A DNA stretch of 64,000 bases from Chlorophyllum brunneum (lineage: Eukaryota; Basidiomycota; Agaricomycetes; Agaricales; Agaricaceae). The DNA is taken from the NCBI GenBank assembly GCA_963576785.1, contig OY756146.1, positions 186,001 to 250,000 on the forward strand. Reading direction: 5' to 3'. Positions within the stretch are counted from its first letter, which is position 1. Each line of letters opens with the position of its first letter. This document shows positions 33,641 to 46,977 of the stretch, piece after piece. The notes under the pieces are model-generated. The model was not told the origin of the DNA. It was given only the letters and a program-made list of their open reading frames with translations, and searched no databases. A program made the translations under genes and the position numbers.

Positions 33641-34030
33641 TCGGTATGAACGTAAACATAGAAACGTACAAACTACCAGAGAGTAGCGCCTTGGGAACAG
33701 GGGTGCGGCGTGCAATTTCGTGTATGATAGAATCAAAAGGAGAGGTAAATACTGGGGGTGAATTTGATGAAAGCAGCCTCTCGGTAGCCCGCTTTCGACG
33801 TGTAGACGTTACTTGAGAAACGGAACCACGGCAAGAACCTAGCCAAGGGCATAGTTATCGTGGCTCTATGTACGACATTCGAACACTTGGCAGTCTGAGT
33901 TGCATCACGAGACGTAAATCAATATCATTTCAGGAGTACAGGAATACAAGTCTTGAGGCGAGATCCACGGGGGACCAACAGGGATGATCAGACAGAAAGA
34001 GAGTAAGAACAGCAAAATGTCAAACTCTTC

Positions 34031-37000
34031 CTACGAGCGGTTGCGGCTCCTTTTTCTTGATTGCGGTTCTTCGGGAGAGCGAAGTGAAGCTTTCAATGTT
34101 GTGGGTCGAGGCGGGGTGACAACCATGGCTGAAGATTCCCTGGCCGGATCTGGAGTGGGGGTTGCGATGGAGGGAGTAGAGGTAGCGGAAGTAGAGGCAG
34201 TGGACCCCACTCGTTTCGAGCCCCTTTGCGCCAAAGCTGCATGGACCGTCATTTGTCGGTGAATAGCGGTCTCGGCGTCTTTCCAGTATTGCTCCCTGCG
34301 GCTCTCCTCGGCCGTTTTGAGATGGTCCCACTTAGCGTTCTCCTCAGCCACATCAATCTGTGCAATAGCCTTGTCTAGAACCTTGCAGATGACACTGTGT
34401 GGGTAATTGTTTTCCAACCCTTCGGGATAGGTCCACGCAATCTGGAGAACCTTGTACCAGTCCCGAATGAGGCCTTTGAGGCTGTCGAAATATGGGCTGA
34501 TATGCTTCAGTAAATCTTCCAGGTTCCTGTTCTGATATGCTGTATCAAAGATCTTGTCTTTGGCATCGACTGAGTGGTCATAGTCATAGAATAGGCGGTA
34601 CATCAGCTCTTGCAGCTCTTTGGACAGTTTCCGCTCTATTCCTCCTGGTCCATCGTACTTGAGAGTGATGTACACCACCACCCACCAGAGTGACTCGGCA
34701 TCGTGAATTGCTGTGTGCGCTCTCGCGCTCCGCCTCAGCTTCCAGCTTATGAAAGGGGGAGTGCCCTAAAGTGGGGCATGAGATTTGTCGAACAAAAGCA
34801 ACTTGACTGAACAGCTCACCGTGACATAACCGTCCCCCGGTTTACGATCACCAAAATCCGGGATTGCATACGGCTAAGGGAGCTGTCAGCCATCATCCAT
34901 TTCACTGACAACAATAGCCGACCTCGTCAATCCATCCAAGATCAGCAGTTGTTAGCACACGGGCACCAAGATAATCCCAAAAGACTGCCAACACATCCAA
35001 GTAAGAGCCAGTATCCTTGCCTCGTCTCGGCAAGGCAATATCCAGAACTTTGGTATCAAACCTGTCAGAAAGCCGATTGCGAACGTACTGTACGACGGAA
35101 TCGGAAATGGGCTGTAATGGGTCCAGAGCGCGAGTAGTGATCTTGCTATGGTCGAAGTCAATTAAATGGCCTTTGCCACTGGCCGAGACCAAAATATTGT
35201 TGACGCTAATGTCGCGATGCATCACGCCGGCCTTGTACAGTCGCTCATGATCTGATTAATCAGTTTCCAGGAAACACCAGTTCGAATAGATACAAACCTT
35301 TCACCGCGTCCTTGAGGCAACCTAGGAACTCCCGCTTGTCCTTGAAATATTTAACTGGCCAACCCGACAGCTTCAAGAACGTGCGAGCTAACGTCCTGGA
35401 GACCAAAATGGGGGGCTCGACTTTGGAGTCAGCCTGTGGAATGCTTATTTCGACCGGTCGCTCCCTCGACCACGCATCGGCCCCCGGAGTACTCGATCCG
35501 CGGGACCCGGTCCTGGAAGCAGTGGCAGCTGCCTTCCTCGCTTTCAAGGGCAACGGTTGGAGTCCTTTGCGGATGGATGTCAACGTCTCCGCCCTCTCCG
35601 CCTTCCACCTGACATATCCACTCTCGTACAAGCGGTCCTTCAAACCAGCCTGGATAAGCACCCACGCTTCAAAAGGCGACGATTGGATGCCTTCACGCAA
35701 AACTCGAGCTCTATTCACTCGTTCTGTTGGCTTGTCAGGTCTCAAGGAGGCATTGGACAATGTGACCGTCCCTTCTTCGTCAAGGCCAGGGAGCCGTTGC
35801 CACGACTGTTTCATCACGTACACCTGCGCCTAGACAAGAGTTAGGAATTACACAGGCCATAAGTCAGCGAGCATGCCTTTTTGTTCTTCTGGAGCCAGTC
35901 CTCCAACGAAACCACCTCGAGCACAATGGTGCCTCTTCCCCACAGTCTCTTCGCATCCTGAAGGTTCAAGAACCGGATGGCGACATACCGACGGCATTTG
36001 GCAGAGGTGTCATCTTGAGCACGCGAACAGTCGTTTGACTCACCCCGAAAGGGGCTCGTGAGGGACCCGCCCTGGCTGGTGGGGGTCTCCAAGTTGCCAG
36101 CGGGAACACGCCCAGCACCAGCAGTGTTGGTGTGACCCTCCTCGAAGCCATCAATGACCCAGGGGATGTCATATGCGCTCTTGAATTCTTGCAGCGAGGT
36201 CGCATAGGACGCAACAACGTTCTTCCCATCCCAAACACGAAATGTTGGGTCCCACCCGAGCGTCGTCGCAGGCAAGCAGGAAAAACTACTGATGATGCGG
36301 ATGAAGTCCTCCGGTTTCTAAACGCCAGGTTGAGCCATTGCGAGTCGAGATGAAGCTAGAGTCTGACCTCGTGAATGTTGATTGGTGTGGAGCTGACCAC
36401 TCCGCTCCGGTCAAAGAGATGGACGTGGATGTTGTCCAAGTGGAGGGAGAGGGCAAGAACGAAGTGTCGGTCAAGCTGCTCCATGAAGATCTGACCGACG
36501 TATGTGGACAATTGAGGCAGAGAACGAACGGCGCTCCTTTTGACCTCCACCACTGTGTGAATCTGAAGCCAGTGGTGCGATGGCTGAATGCGGCCGTGTG
36601 GTGCCTCAGATACGGTGTAGTAGGGCGTAGGGAAAACACGTACCGGTTTGCCCGTCGCCGCCTTTCCACTATTTTCGTGCTCCTTTTCAGGCTGGGGAAC
36701 GTCGCTGCTACCAGTTCTATTGAGATCTTGTCTACTTGACGCGAATCCACTGTCCGCCTGGATAAAAAATTGCATCAGCTATTGGTAGATAAAGTAACGT
36801 GGAAGAGATACCCCTTCACCATCAACTACACTTCCCCTGGCTCCCTCTTGGTCATCTCCCTAAGAGCGAGCGCGATGAGAAGGAATGAATCCAGTCTGTT
36901 TTCGATACTCACCTGCGTCCCGTCCATCGTATTGTTGGATTGGTCGGCTGCATCTTCCCGAACTGGCAGCGTCTTCAGCTCCTGAGCGTTCGTCTGTGAC

Positions 37001-37608
37001 GTGAAACAAATATCAGGCATAAGCGTCTGCGAATGCGGATTGCCCGAGCCTGGTGACCGATTATGCGTATTAACCCATTCCCCACGCAGTTTGTCTGGTG
37101 GTGTCTCATCGTTTGGACACAGCGTTCGAGTGCACTCGGTAATCTTGTTGGCTAGATCAACAAAAGGTTGGTATAATGACGCCTCCATGACTTTGCCAGG
37201 CTTTGCTTCGACGGACTGGGAAGAGGAAGCTGCAGTGGATGATGTAGAACTGGCGTCTGGAGTAGCAGCAGGGTCCACCACTGAAGCAGAGGTGCTGGCG
37301 GCGGGAGGGGGGAGAGGTCCTGTTGGCACCGAAGGTGCTTTGGCCTTGTCGCTCGACTTGGACTTCTCCGAGGACGGGAATCCAACCCATTTTGAGTTTT
37401 TGTAGACCCCTTCTCTCTTCAAATCGTTGTATATCCCAGCCACTACAGCATCAGGGACGGGGAGGAGCTTTGTGAGGAACTCCTGCACATCGACCTCGAT
37501 ATTCATGCGGGGGAGCTCTTGCTGGATAAACTTCTGGAGGTCCGCTGCGTTGCCTGGTCGTGGTGGGGGAAGGTGCGGCGTATCTAGTTTTGCAGCAGAG
37601 GTACTCAT
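34031..37608 (-). CDS. FunK1-type fungal protein kinase, copy B
   Basis: Minus strand, ATG 37608-37606 (MSTSAAKLDTPHLPPPRPG). It has a longer N-terminus than copies C and D, with a Ser/Ala/Thr-rich linker (about 37340-37190). Later blocks: LRGEWVNTHNRSPGSG, LPQLSTYVGQIFMEQLDRHF, LGWDPTFRVWDGKNVVASYA, VYVMKQSWQRLP, then the catalytic loop MHRDISVNNILV with LIDFDHSK replacing DFG, and after introns YAIPDFGDRKPGD, GTPPFISWKL, HDAESLWWVVVYITLKYDGP. The C-terminal tail is basic (SRKRSRNRS). Exons splice without stops. A 45-residue insert after the DFD motif (ALDPLQPISDSVVQYVRNRL) is unlike C and D. Its 3' half and downstream flank are the closest relatives of those of copy D. Confidence 0.85.
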
Positions 37609-38594
37609 GTGAACGGGTGTGCTGGCGTGCAATTTGACGAGGCTCGACTCACCAATTTATATCCTGGGAGTCTATGCAGAGACGCGTTATCGATGGTAGG
37701 ATAAAGTTCAGAAGAAAAGAAACAGCAAATGTGAAGACAACCAAGCGCCCAACCCTGGGCATGTGGTGGATTGTGTGACAGTTGTCAAATCTGTGATCCG
37801 GCGAGGATGACGTGGTTGTAATAGAAAAGAGTATGTCAGAAAACATGTTCCATACTGTTAACAAACACGAAACAATAGGCTTACTGATTAGCGCGAGCAC
37901 TCGTGAGGAGATACGATGATTGGCCCCAATGGTGACCACAATTGGATTATGCTCTATCTCATCGGGGCAGAAGAACTTGCTAGCCGAGCGGACCCTCTTT
38001 CCAATGGAAGAATACACCACCATCAATGCACGATACAGTGTCACCCTTCTTCTGGAACCAACTGCCTGCTGGATAATGAGAGTGATAACATCGAGGGGGG
38101 CTGGATGCAGTATTGAATATAGTTAATGCAAGTTCCCGATTTGTCCCGGAGAGCAAGGAGAGGTGAGTCAACAAATTCCGCAGTAATCAGTCCCCTGATG
38201 ATTATGGCCGCATTCTTTCTCATGAAAAGACATTTGTCGAGCAAGGCCGTCAGGAGCAACTGTGACCCACACCATCGATGATCGATCTGTGGCTGAAACA
38301 ACTCAAGTAAACATGTCAATTACTTAAATGTAGTGCGGCGACATTTCAGATATATGCTGGGCTGGGCTGGAGAAGCTACGGCTGAGAACCATGGGTAGGC
38401 ACAATTTCACCATATGACCGTCCTCATCGGACAAGCACATATGACTGATAGGTGGTGCTCACAGCGAAACCCGTGGGCGGGGTGAGTGCTCAGAAACCAT
38501 GCAACAGCCAAACCACTGTGCTAAGACCTAAATTAACTAGTGTTTCGACCTAGGCGACCGGGGAGTACAACAAAAGGAAAACGCTAAATATGTC
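37609..38594. other. Spacer between tandem FunK1 copies C and B
   Basis: Holds the promoter of B and the terminator region of C. One 131-codon minus-strand frame (37649-38044) has no recognisable domain. No repeat shared with other FunK1 units was noticed. Confidence 0.5.
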
Positions 38595-41500
38595 CTACAA
38601 ACAGTGACGACTCTTTTTCTTCTGGGGAAGCTCTGCAGAAGATCGGAGTGGAGTTTTTGATGTGGGTCGAGGCCATGTATCATTCAGAGATGGACCGTCA
38701 GAATTCAAGGCCAGAACAGAGGCGGCAGCGCCAGTGGTAGTGGAGATAATTGAGAGCTTGTTGCTTAAACCTCGTTCCGAAGTTTGTTGCGCCAAAACTG
38801 CATGGACTGTCATTTGTCGGTGAATCGCTGTCTCTGTATCCTTCCGGTATCTCTCCCTACGGATCTGCTCGGCTTTTGTGAGATCACCCCACTTAGCGGC
38901 CTCCTCAGCCACATCAATCTGTACAATAGCTGTGTCCAGGACCTTGCAGATGACGCTGTGTGGGTAGTCATTTTCCAATCCTTCGGGAAATGCCCATGCA
39001 ATCTGGAGAACCTGGTACCAGTCTCGTATCAGATCTTTGAAGCTGTCGAAATACGGGCTGATATGCTTCAGTAAATCTTCCAGGTTCCTGTTCTGATTTG
39101 CTGTATCAAAGATCTTTTGCTTGGCACGCAGTGAGAGGTCATAGTCATAGAATAGGTGGTATATCAGTGTTTTCAGCTCTTGAGACAGTTCTCGCTCTAT
39201 TCCTCCTGGTCCATCGTACTTGAGAGTGATGTACACCACAACCCACCAAAGTGACTCGGCATCGTGGATTGCTGTATGTATTTTTGTGCTCCACCTCAGC
39301 TTCCAGCTTATGAAAGGGGGAGTGCCCTGAATGGGGCGTGAGATTCGTCAGATGCAAGGAATTTGATTGAACAGCTCACCGTGATATAACCCTGCCCCGG
39401 TTTACGATCACCAAAATCCGGGATTGCATACGGCTATCAGAAGTGGTTAGCCATCATCCATTTCACTGACAACAATAGCCGACCTCGTCAATCCATCCAA
39501 GATCAGCAGTCGTTTTCATACCACCATCATAGAGATTCCAGGCCATTTCTAGTGCTCCGATATAGGTATAGTCATCACCGTACCGCTGTTCACAAAGCTT
39601 CAAGATCCTCTGGTCCAGATATTTCGAAAAGAGATCACGCATGCCTTGTCGGAGCGATCCAGAACGTGATGGCGACGGTTTAGTGCGAGTAGTGATCTTG
39701 CTGTGGTCAAAGTCAATCAGATGGCCGTCACCACTGGCCGAGACGAGGATATTGTTCATGCTAATGTCGCGATGCATTACGCCAGCCTTGTACAATCGCT
39801 CATGATCTGATTAATCAGTTTCCAGGAAACACCAGGTCGAATAGATACAAACCTTTCACCGCGTCCTTGAGACAATCTAGGAACTCCCGCTTGTCCTTGA
39901 AATGTTTGACTGGCCAACCCGACAGCTTCAAGAACGTGCGAGTTAATGTCCTGGAGACCAAAATGGGGCCCTCGACTTTGGTGTCAGCCTGTGGAATGCT
40001 AATTTCTATCGGTCGCTCCCTCGCCCACGCATCGGCCCCCGGAATACTCGATCCGCGGGACCCGGTCCTGGAAGCAGTGGCGGCCGCCTTCCCAGGGTTC
40101 AGAGGCAAAGGTTGGAGCCCTTTGCGGATGGATGTCAACGTCTTGGGAAGCTCGATGTCTTCGGGTGGTTCTTCATTTGACCATGGGTTGGTGTCTGCAC
40201 TCGATTCATCCGACGATTCAGATCCAATCCTGGGAACAGTGGAGGGCAGCGGCTTCAGTTCTTTGCGGATGAACTTCAACGTCTCCACCTTCTCCCCGTT
40301 CGACCTGACGTATCCACAATCATGCAAGCGATCCGCCATTCCAGCATGTCTAAGCACACATGCTTCGAAAGGGTGTGACTGAATTTCTCTGTGCAAGGAC
40401 TCCACTTCGGCAGATGGTGTCGTTGGCTTGTCCGAGTCACGGCCTTGCGAGGCGTTGGACAGCTCTACCGTACCCTCGTCGACATTTATCCTAGGCAGCC
40501 GTTGCCACGCTTGCTTCATCACGTAGATCTGCGCCTATACTGGAATCAGATGTTGTCCACAACGCAACTCCTCGGGCATACCTTTCGGTTCTTCTTGCGC
40601 CAGTCCTCTAATGAAATCACTTCAAGCACAACGGTGCCTCTTCCACACGGTCTCTTCCTATCCTCGACATTCAGGGATCGGATCGCGACATACTGCCGGC
40701 AGCTCATGGGAGGGATATCTTCACTAGGACTGGTGCTGTTCCCAGTATTCTCCCAGAAACCATCAATGATCCAGGGGATCCCATTAGTGTCCTCGAATTT
40801 TGGGAGCGAGGAAGCATAGGATGGAACAATGTTCTTCCCGTCCCAAATACGAAACGTTGGGTCCCACCCAAGTGTCGTCGGCGGCAGGTATGCAAAACTG
40901 CTGATAATGTGGATGAACTCCTGCGGTTGCTAAACACCAGATTGAGCCACTGCGAGTCGACATGGAAGCTAGAGCCTGACCTTGTGAATGTTCATCGCGG
41001 TGGAGCTGACCACTCCGCTCCGGTCAAAGAGATGGACCTGGATGTTGTCCAGGTGGAGGGAGAGGGCGAGAACGAAGTGTCTGTCAAGCTGCTCTCTGAA
41101 CATTTGACTGACGTATGTAGATAGTTGAGCCGGAGAGCCCGCCTTTTTGTCCAACTTGAGCTCTGCTACGGCGTAAATGCGAAGCCAGAGTCGCGACAAC
41201 TGGGGGTAATGACACGTCGCTTAAGGCACTGCATCATAAGGGTCAAGGAGGCGTACCTCTTTGTCAAGCACCCCCTTTTCAGCGTCTCTGCATTTCTCAT
41301 CGTCTGACTGAATGTGAAGGTGATGAGTGAAATCAATCCTGCGTTTTCGGATACTTACCTGCATCTGCTCCGTCGTATCGTCACATTGACCAGCTTCGTT
41401 TTCTGGAATTTGAGGCCACATCTTCATCTCCTGAGCGTTCGTGAGGGACGTAAAAGCAACATCAGGTAGGGACATCCTAGAATGCGAACTATCCGAGGGT

Positions 41501-41889
41501 GATGCCCTATTATGCGCATCAACCCACTCGCCGCACAATCGTGTAGGTCGACCTTGCAAGCAAAGTGTCCGAGTGTACTCGGTAATCTTGTTGGCTGTCC
41601 GAACAAAAGCTTTGTATACTGACTCTTCCTGTACAGAGGTATCCTCGGGTAATAGGCCAGCACTGGTTGAGGTGGTACCTGTTGACAGAGGTGGGGTATC
41701 TCTAGGCACTGAAGGTACATTGCTTTCGATTTTCGACCTTGACTGTTTCGTTGAAGATGGGAATCCAACCCATTGCGAATCCTTGTAGACCCCTTCTTCC
41801 TCCAAGAGCTTATGTATCTTGGCCATGACGTGCTCGGGGACTGGAAGGATCCTTTCCAAGAAACTCACGGCATCGACTGAGATATTCAT
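38595..41889 (-). CDS. FunK1-type fungal protein kinase, copy C
   Basis: Minus strand, ATG at 41889 (MNISVDAVSFLERILPVPEH). Blocks in order: VYKDSQWVGFPSSTKQ, LCGEWVDAHNRASPSDSSHS, AQLSTYVSQMFREQLDRHFV, LGWDPTFRVWDGKNIVPSYA, the KQAWQRLP strand, a long Ser/Pro/Glu-rich insert with an internal duplication (ETLKFIRKELKPLP and TLTSIRKGLQPLP), MHRDISMNNILV, LIDFDHSK (DFD instead of DFG), YAIPDFGDRKPGQG, GTPPFISWKLRW, HDAESLWWVVVYITLKYDGP. The C-terminal 70 residues (after QMTVHAVLAQQTSERG) are unlike B and D. Introns are in the same places as in copy A. The first 2.9 kb form a near-identical inverted repeat with copy D. Confidence 0.85.
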
Positions 41890-42050
41890 TGTTGGTAGAA
41901 TGATAGGCAAGCGGTGGTGTATCTAATTTAAGGGCAGTGGTGTCCATTTTAGCAAGTGTTGTTCGACGGTGACCTGCTCACCTATTATTCTACGGAGGAT
42001 CAGCAGACCAAGTTATACTGATATGTGTCTCGAGATTATTAAAATTATCC
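38595..42050 (-). repeat. Long inverted repeat, left arm
   Basis: Pairs with 50750-54196. Exon 1 products of the two arms differ at 2 of 229 residues, and intron and promoter DNA is equally alike from about 42015 down to about 39150, beyond which the arms diverge. Confidence 0.85.
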
Positions 42051-43150
42051 AAACCGCATCAACAGGAGGCTGAGGATACACGAGGTGTTGAGGGTAGGCC
42101 TAGTACTGCATTCATATAAGGCGCTGACCGAGTTGCTTACTCGTTCTGCCCACCATCTGCGGCATGCCATCCTTCATGCCATCATCAATCGAGTCATACA
42201 GCGATTATGGTATATCATGCATAGCTAGTACCTCGTTAACTGGGGGCTCGTCTTCGCTGTTTATGTGCATCGTCTTTTTTCGGTGTACGTATTCCTGGTT
42301 TTCACTCGTGGTTGTCCTGTTTTCGGGGCTTGTGTCATTGGTGAACGCTTCAGTCTAAAAGTCAGTCAGTCCCAAACTCCGCCTCAGGTGCGCATCCGTG
42401 TTTCATCGTGCTCAGCCTTGTCTGAACTCAGACCAACTATTCTAGGCCAGCCTAATCTCTCTCTATGTCAGTGCATAGTTCTATGCGCCTTGTCTTCGTA
42501 CCCTCTCGGCCTTGTATACCCGCTGTCATACAGTGTCCATGTCGGTGTCCAGCCTACGACGGACCGTGACGTAGTAGACGTTGACTGGGAACAGCTGAGG
42601 CTGATCGTTGACGGCACAAGAAGAGATTTGGCGGGGCCGCTGGGGATCACTGGGCGCTGCCATTGAGCATGCAGTTCCAGTCCCTCCCTGCCAACTTGGA
42701 GTTTCCGGTGTCTTAACAACTCTCTGCGATGGCGCGTTGATTCAGTTCGACCCAACCGTCTGGACTAGGCGCCCGGCCCACGCGACTTGGCTCTTATTGG
42801 TTAACATGCTGTCTCTGGGAGTTGCGTTGTTGAAAAGTGACGCTAGGGATAGCCTGTGTACTGTGGAATACAGCGGTGTCGTAACACTGCTAGGGCGCCG
42901 GGACCTATATTGGATCACTGGCGCTCATGGATGGCCTGGGTTAGGCTTGTCTATCCACGGTTCCCAGCCTTTTGCAAATACGGCTGAGCAGCGCTGATTT
43001 CCAGATCTCCCGCACCGGACATTTGTTGTCCAATGTGTGCACAATCTTTTCCTTACCTTTGCTCCTTCGTGGAAGCACCTGCGGCTTTGCCGACCACCTG
43101 TTCCTGACCTTTGTCAAGGCGTAGGTTATCCGTTGGCTGGTGGATGGGGT
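41890..43150 (+). repeat. Upstream flank of FunK1 C (pairs with 30071-31000)
   Basis: Diverged direct copy of the flank of the FunK1 remnant. Contains open frames without family signals and the 42765-42997 frame whose peptide resembles that from 30621. Confidence 0.65.
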
Positions 43151-43858
43151 CCTGTGTAGCGGTGGTCCTGCTGTTAATTCTTCGTCTCTGTTGACTGGTA
43201 CAGGAACTATCACGCCTGCTTGACCTTGCCTCGAGGGGACCTGCTGTCCTGGGACATTCACCATCTACTCCCTACCACTCCTTCGATTTGGGTGTTTGGT
43301 ACTCAACTAAGGACATGTATGAGGGTACGACAATAACCCCCAAATATCGTTACGCTGATACATAAACGACTGTAGTAAATTTAGCTGACGTCCCGTGGGC
43401 TTATTGGCATTCCGATTCACTGAGTGTCAATATTTTCAAGGCACCATTTTCGCGCACTGGTTCGGTTTTTCCTTCACATTGCCATAGCTCTATACCGTAA
43501 AAGCGCCCTTATCGTACCGACTGTATCGTACACAAAAGCTAAGAGGATATTGCATTCAACCCGCGTGCAGATACTTATCACAGTGTGAGCGAACAGACGC
43601 CAGGAACCGAACGCACTTAGCCAAGGGAAGGGTGGGAGAACAGTTGTCGATGATGTCACGAGGACTCGGGGCCCCTAATTACTCCTGCCCGGACCAACTT
43701 TGGCACCTCTTCGCTTCTCCAACAACCACCAACTCGCACTTCACCGCTCAGCTTTCGTCACTTTATACTTAACACCCGGATAACCAACCATTCTCACGAA
43801 ACGGTATCAGCGGCTTACTCCACCCAGGATTGACCCGATATCAACGAACTTTGTATCA
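43151..43858. other. Upstream region of SDS23
   Basis: No gene seen. Pyrimidine-rich tract (43700-43800) just before the start codon is typical of fungal promoters and 5' leaders. Confidence 0.5.
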
Positions 43859-45973
43859 ATGTCCTCACACTCGCGCAGACTCTCAGTCACTCAACCATTT
43901 AACTCGAGTGCATTCTATTCTCCTCACAGTGACCGCGAGAACAGCACAGATTCGCTTTTTGGAGAACTGAGTGAACAGGAGCGGGATGTGTTGATCAACT
44001 CATGGAGAAATGTTTTCGCCCGCGGTGTGTTCAGTTTAGGTGGTATCCTCGCGGGTGTGACGTTGATGATTTTTACTTGATGTGTTGTAGATATCACCGA
44101 ATCGAGAGTGGTAGTGGTAGATGCCGATACGACAGTCGAAGATGCTTGTGACGTGGGTCGATCACCCATAGATAAACTACTTCACCTGCTGCGTCGTACT
44201 GACCGCTTTTTCCGTAGAAACTACTGTCAGAAGGCATAGACTGCCTCGTGGTGGTGGATAATTCCAAGCCCTCATCTATGGATGATAGTAATAATGGAAC
44301 TGGACACTGGACCGGATTATTCGACGTACGCTCCCCTTCATTCGTTAGAGAGCTCGGTTGTTGATGCGATACACCGCATAGTTCTCGGATGTCAATGCAT
44401 TTCTCACTCTGGCAGCAACTCGACATACGCTTTCAGCCGAAGCTATGAAGGAAAATGCAAGATTGGATCGTATTGTTGAAGCTGCCAAGGCTGGGCGGGT
44501 ACCCGTTCGACTCGTTAGCAGTGCGTCCCGTTTCTTCCACTAGAGCTGGGGGCGATTAAGTTTTTCTTTCGTACCAAGATTTCTCTGATAAGAACCCGTA
44601 TGTCGTGCTCCCGTACGACTCCAGTGTGATATCACTGCTTGAGGTATTTGCGCGGGGCGCTCACCGAGGTGGGTCGTCCTAATGACATCGTGTTCCGGGT
44701 GGTAATGTCTAGTTAGTGTTCATTCAGAACACGACGCCTCCGGTACCAGGATCACAGAACACGCATTTATTAGGAATGGTCTCTGATAAGAGATTCCTAT
44801 CCTGGTTTGCGAACTATGCTAAAAAATCGGCCACTACTCCCCCTCCTCCTTCGACCACCACTACCACCACCTCGCTTCCTTCAACAGGACCCGGGACAGG
44901 ACCATCACCGTTCGAGCGTCTACTCTCTAAATCCCTCTTCGAACTCGCATTCCCGCTCCTCAGCATCCACGCAGCAGTTGTAGCTGCAAGCTCTGTAGCG
45001 ACCGTGTTGGATGCCATGAGGCTGATGAGCGAAGAGGGCGTGAGCAGTGTTGCGGTGGTGGACGAAGAGTCGGGGATCTTGATTGGTGCCGTTAGTGTAA
45101 CCGATATCGGCACGGTAGGTACTTTAATCCTGTCCGGATGCTGATTACTGACAGGCGATGGTGGAGGTCGTGGTGCCATCGCAGAGTAATCAAATTTTAG
45201 GGACGCCTTTGAAGTATTTTGTGACCTCGATAAAGTTGCCGCATGGATCAACGGATGGGGCGGATAGGTACCCAGGTGCGCCGCAATGCCAGCTTCCACC
45301 TTTTGCAAAGCCAAAGGTAGTCCGCAGTGTATTCGGTGTTTCCCTCGAGCTCACTTGTGTATACCATTGAGAAGCTGCTGGCCAGTACGATGATTGTGTC
45401 TGGTGCTGAATTAACCACTGACGTCTGGATAGCAAATGCCCATCGGTTGTTCGTGACTGACGAGACGGAGAGCGCGAATCCAGTGCTGTCAAGTTCACCA
45501 GGAAACTTGACAGGAATAATCTCCATTGTGGACAGTGCGTGTACCACACTTTTCCAACCGTCTTGTGCTTAAATTTTTTCCCAGTCCTATCACTATTTGC
45601 ACATTTGGCCAGGATCACAGATGTTGATCCAGGAAGGATGCAAAGACATCGACGGGCGTCGTCGGCCTCATCCCACTCATCGTCAATGTCTGAACGCGAA
45701 CTCTTCTTACGTCCGAGGTCCAATAGTCGACCAGGTGTACGTCGAAGCTCAAGTTTTGGAAAGATGCCACTGACATCGTCACCGAGTGCAAGCGCAGTGT
45801 CGTTCAGCGGAGGCAGTTCACCAGTAGGGATGCGCCCGAAGAGCCCGGCCATTCCACCTGTGCCTGATATTGGTAGTGCCCTGGGGGGGTCTGCGTATGG
45901 GGTTGGCATGGTAGGGAGGCGGGGCAGCTTGAACGCTGCATTACGGTCGAGAAAGAGGGATTCTGTACAGTAG
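43859..45973 (+). CDS. SDS23: CBS-domain regulator, Sds23/Moc1 family
   Basis: Adenylate-sensing type CBS protein; yeast Sds23 and fission yeast Sds23/Moc1 affect PP2A/APC control, nutrient response and mitotic exit. Start MSSHSRRLSVTQPFNSSAFY. Splicing (introns about 44042-44091 and 44152-44217, and others) gives SRVVVVDADTTVEDACD / KLLSEGIDCLVVVDNS (CBS1), FDFSDVNAFLTLAATRHTLS, PVRLVS and FSDKNPYVVLPYDSSVISLL (CBS2), FIQNTTPPVPG, GMVSDKRFLSWFANYA, a Thr/Pro-rich linker, TVLDAMRLMSEEGVSSVAVV with GAVSVTDIG (CBS3), YPVYSVFPSSSLVYTIEKLL and HRLFVTDETES plus LTGIISIVDILSLFAHLARI (CBS4). A Ser/Arg-rich tail follows (RMQRHRRASSASSHSSS), ending with a stop at 45971-45973. Domain order is full length. 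It lies inside the segment enclosed by the FunK1 inverted repeat. Confidence 0.88.
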
Positions 45974-45995
45974 TGTCGGGCCGAAATCCCGAACA
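45973..45995 (+). repeat. 23-nt direct repeat, left copy
   Basis: Begins GTGTCGGGCCGAAATCCCGA and is repeated exactly at 48070-48092. The core TCGGG-N7-CCCGA is itself an interrupted palindrome. It starts at the last base of the SDS23 stop codon. Confidence 0.9.
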
Positions 45996-46352
45996 TTTTG
46001 AATAACTTCTACTTTCTCACGGTACAGGGCACAGATAAATAGGTAGAACAATCCCATAAATTCCTGTTTGGTACTTATTCGGAATCTGCAGCACTTCATG
46101 CTTTACATCTCTCTTTCCCTGGGCCATTGAAGGGATGACTGGTAATAAGGACTTGTGACCCTTTCCATCGTTGTTCTCGCTTTTACTTTGATGGAAAACT
46201 GCGTTCACAATGTGTAGAATACACCCTGATTGTAATGCAAGCCGAGCTATCAAGTGGACGAGATATAGAGCTCCGAATTACGGACACAGCCAAAGTAGGG
46301 GACAACCCTGGTGGTTGGAATTCAATTCAAGCTCGTGTTGCCCACACACATC

Positions 46353-46977
46353 ATGAACAGTACCACACCCACCTCGAAGCCGGTAAGATAATACCTAAGC
46401 GGCAGTCTCACGATGAAACCTCACCGGAAACCCCCCCAAGAGTTCTGGTGAGCCAGAACCTGTGCTAGGCCACCAAATTTGAGCTGATATTCGCTATTAT
46501 AGACCATCGTCAATGGGGAGCGAAGGTCCCTAGACACGTCCTCCCTCATACCCTACAAACGCTTACCAGAAGGGTGGTCCAAATACGAGAGCTACTGGCA
46601 CTATGGTTGGGCGGTCTCACAGGAAATGCTCAATGACTTGCTCACCCACTTTGGGATACCCAAGCGCAATCCCGGTCCAGAGAATTTGGGCATCTTATAT
46701 GACGGTACTCTTACTCGCACCCACCTCAAGTACCACAGCGGCTACCACCACCTCCATGTTGTCGATTGCAAACCAATGGACCGGTAAACTGAGCTTTGGC
46801 TCGGCTGATGGTTTACGGGTGGAGGTTCTCACCATGAGTTGTACAGCCTCTAAATATCTGTTTACACGGCGGCCCACGGGGAAACAGCTCAAGTACTTGG
46901 TAAAGATACTTGGTGAACCTAGCTGGTTTGAGGATTGGGACAAGAAAGAAGATTTTGCATTTGATCTTATGGATTAG
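46353..46977 (+). pseudogene. Unrecognised small gene, family member 3 (frameshifted)
   Basis: Retains the start (MNSTTPTSKP), the PETPPR-type exon 2, and exon 3 with LPEGWSKYESYWHYGWAVSQ, THLKYHSGYHHLHVVDCKP, and, after a frame change near 46787, LTMSCTASKYLFTRRPTGKQ and LVKILGEPSWFED. The frame change and stop after DCKPMDR show that it is decayed, unless an additional intron rescues it. Confidence 0.65.

Noticed and set aside
36338..36739. Frame antisense to FunK1 B (and the like at 35312, 39867, 52406)
   Set aside because: Antisense to conserved kinase exons; similarity between copies is explained by the kinase coding on the other strand.
37649..38044. 131-codon minus-strand frame upstream of FunK1 B
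   Set aside because: Overlaps the promoter of B and shows no domain; not kept in the other FunK1 units.
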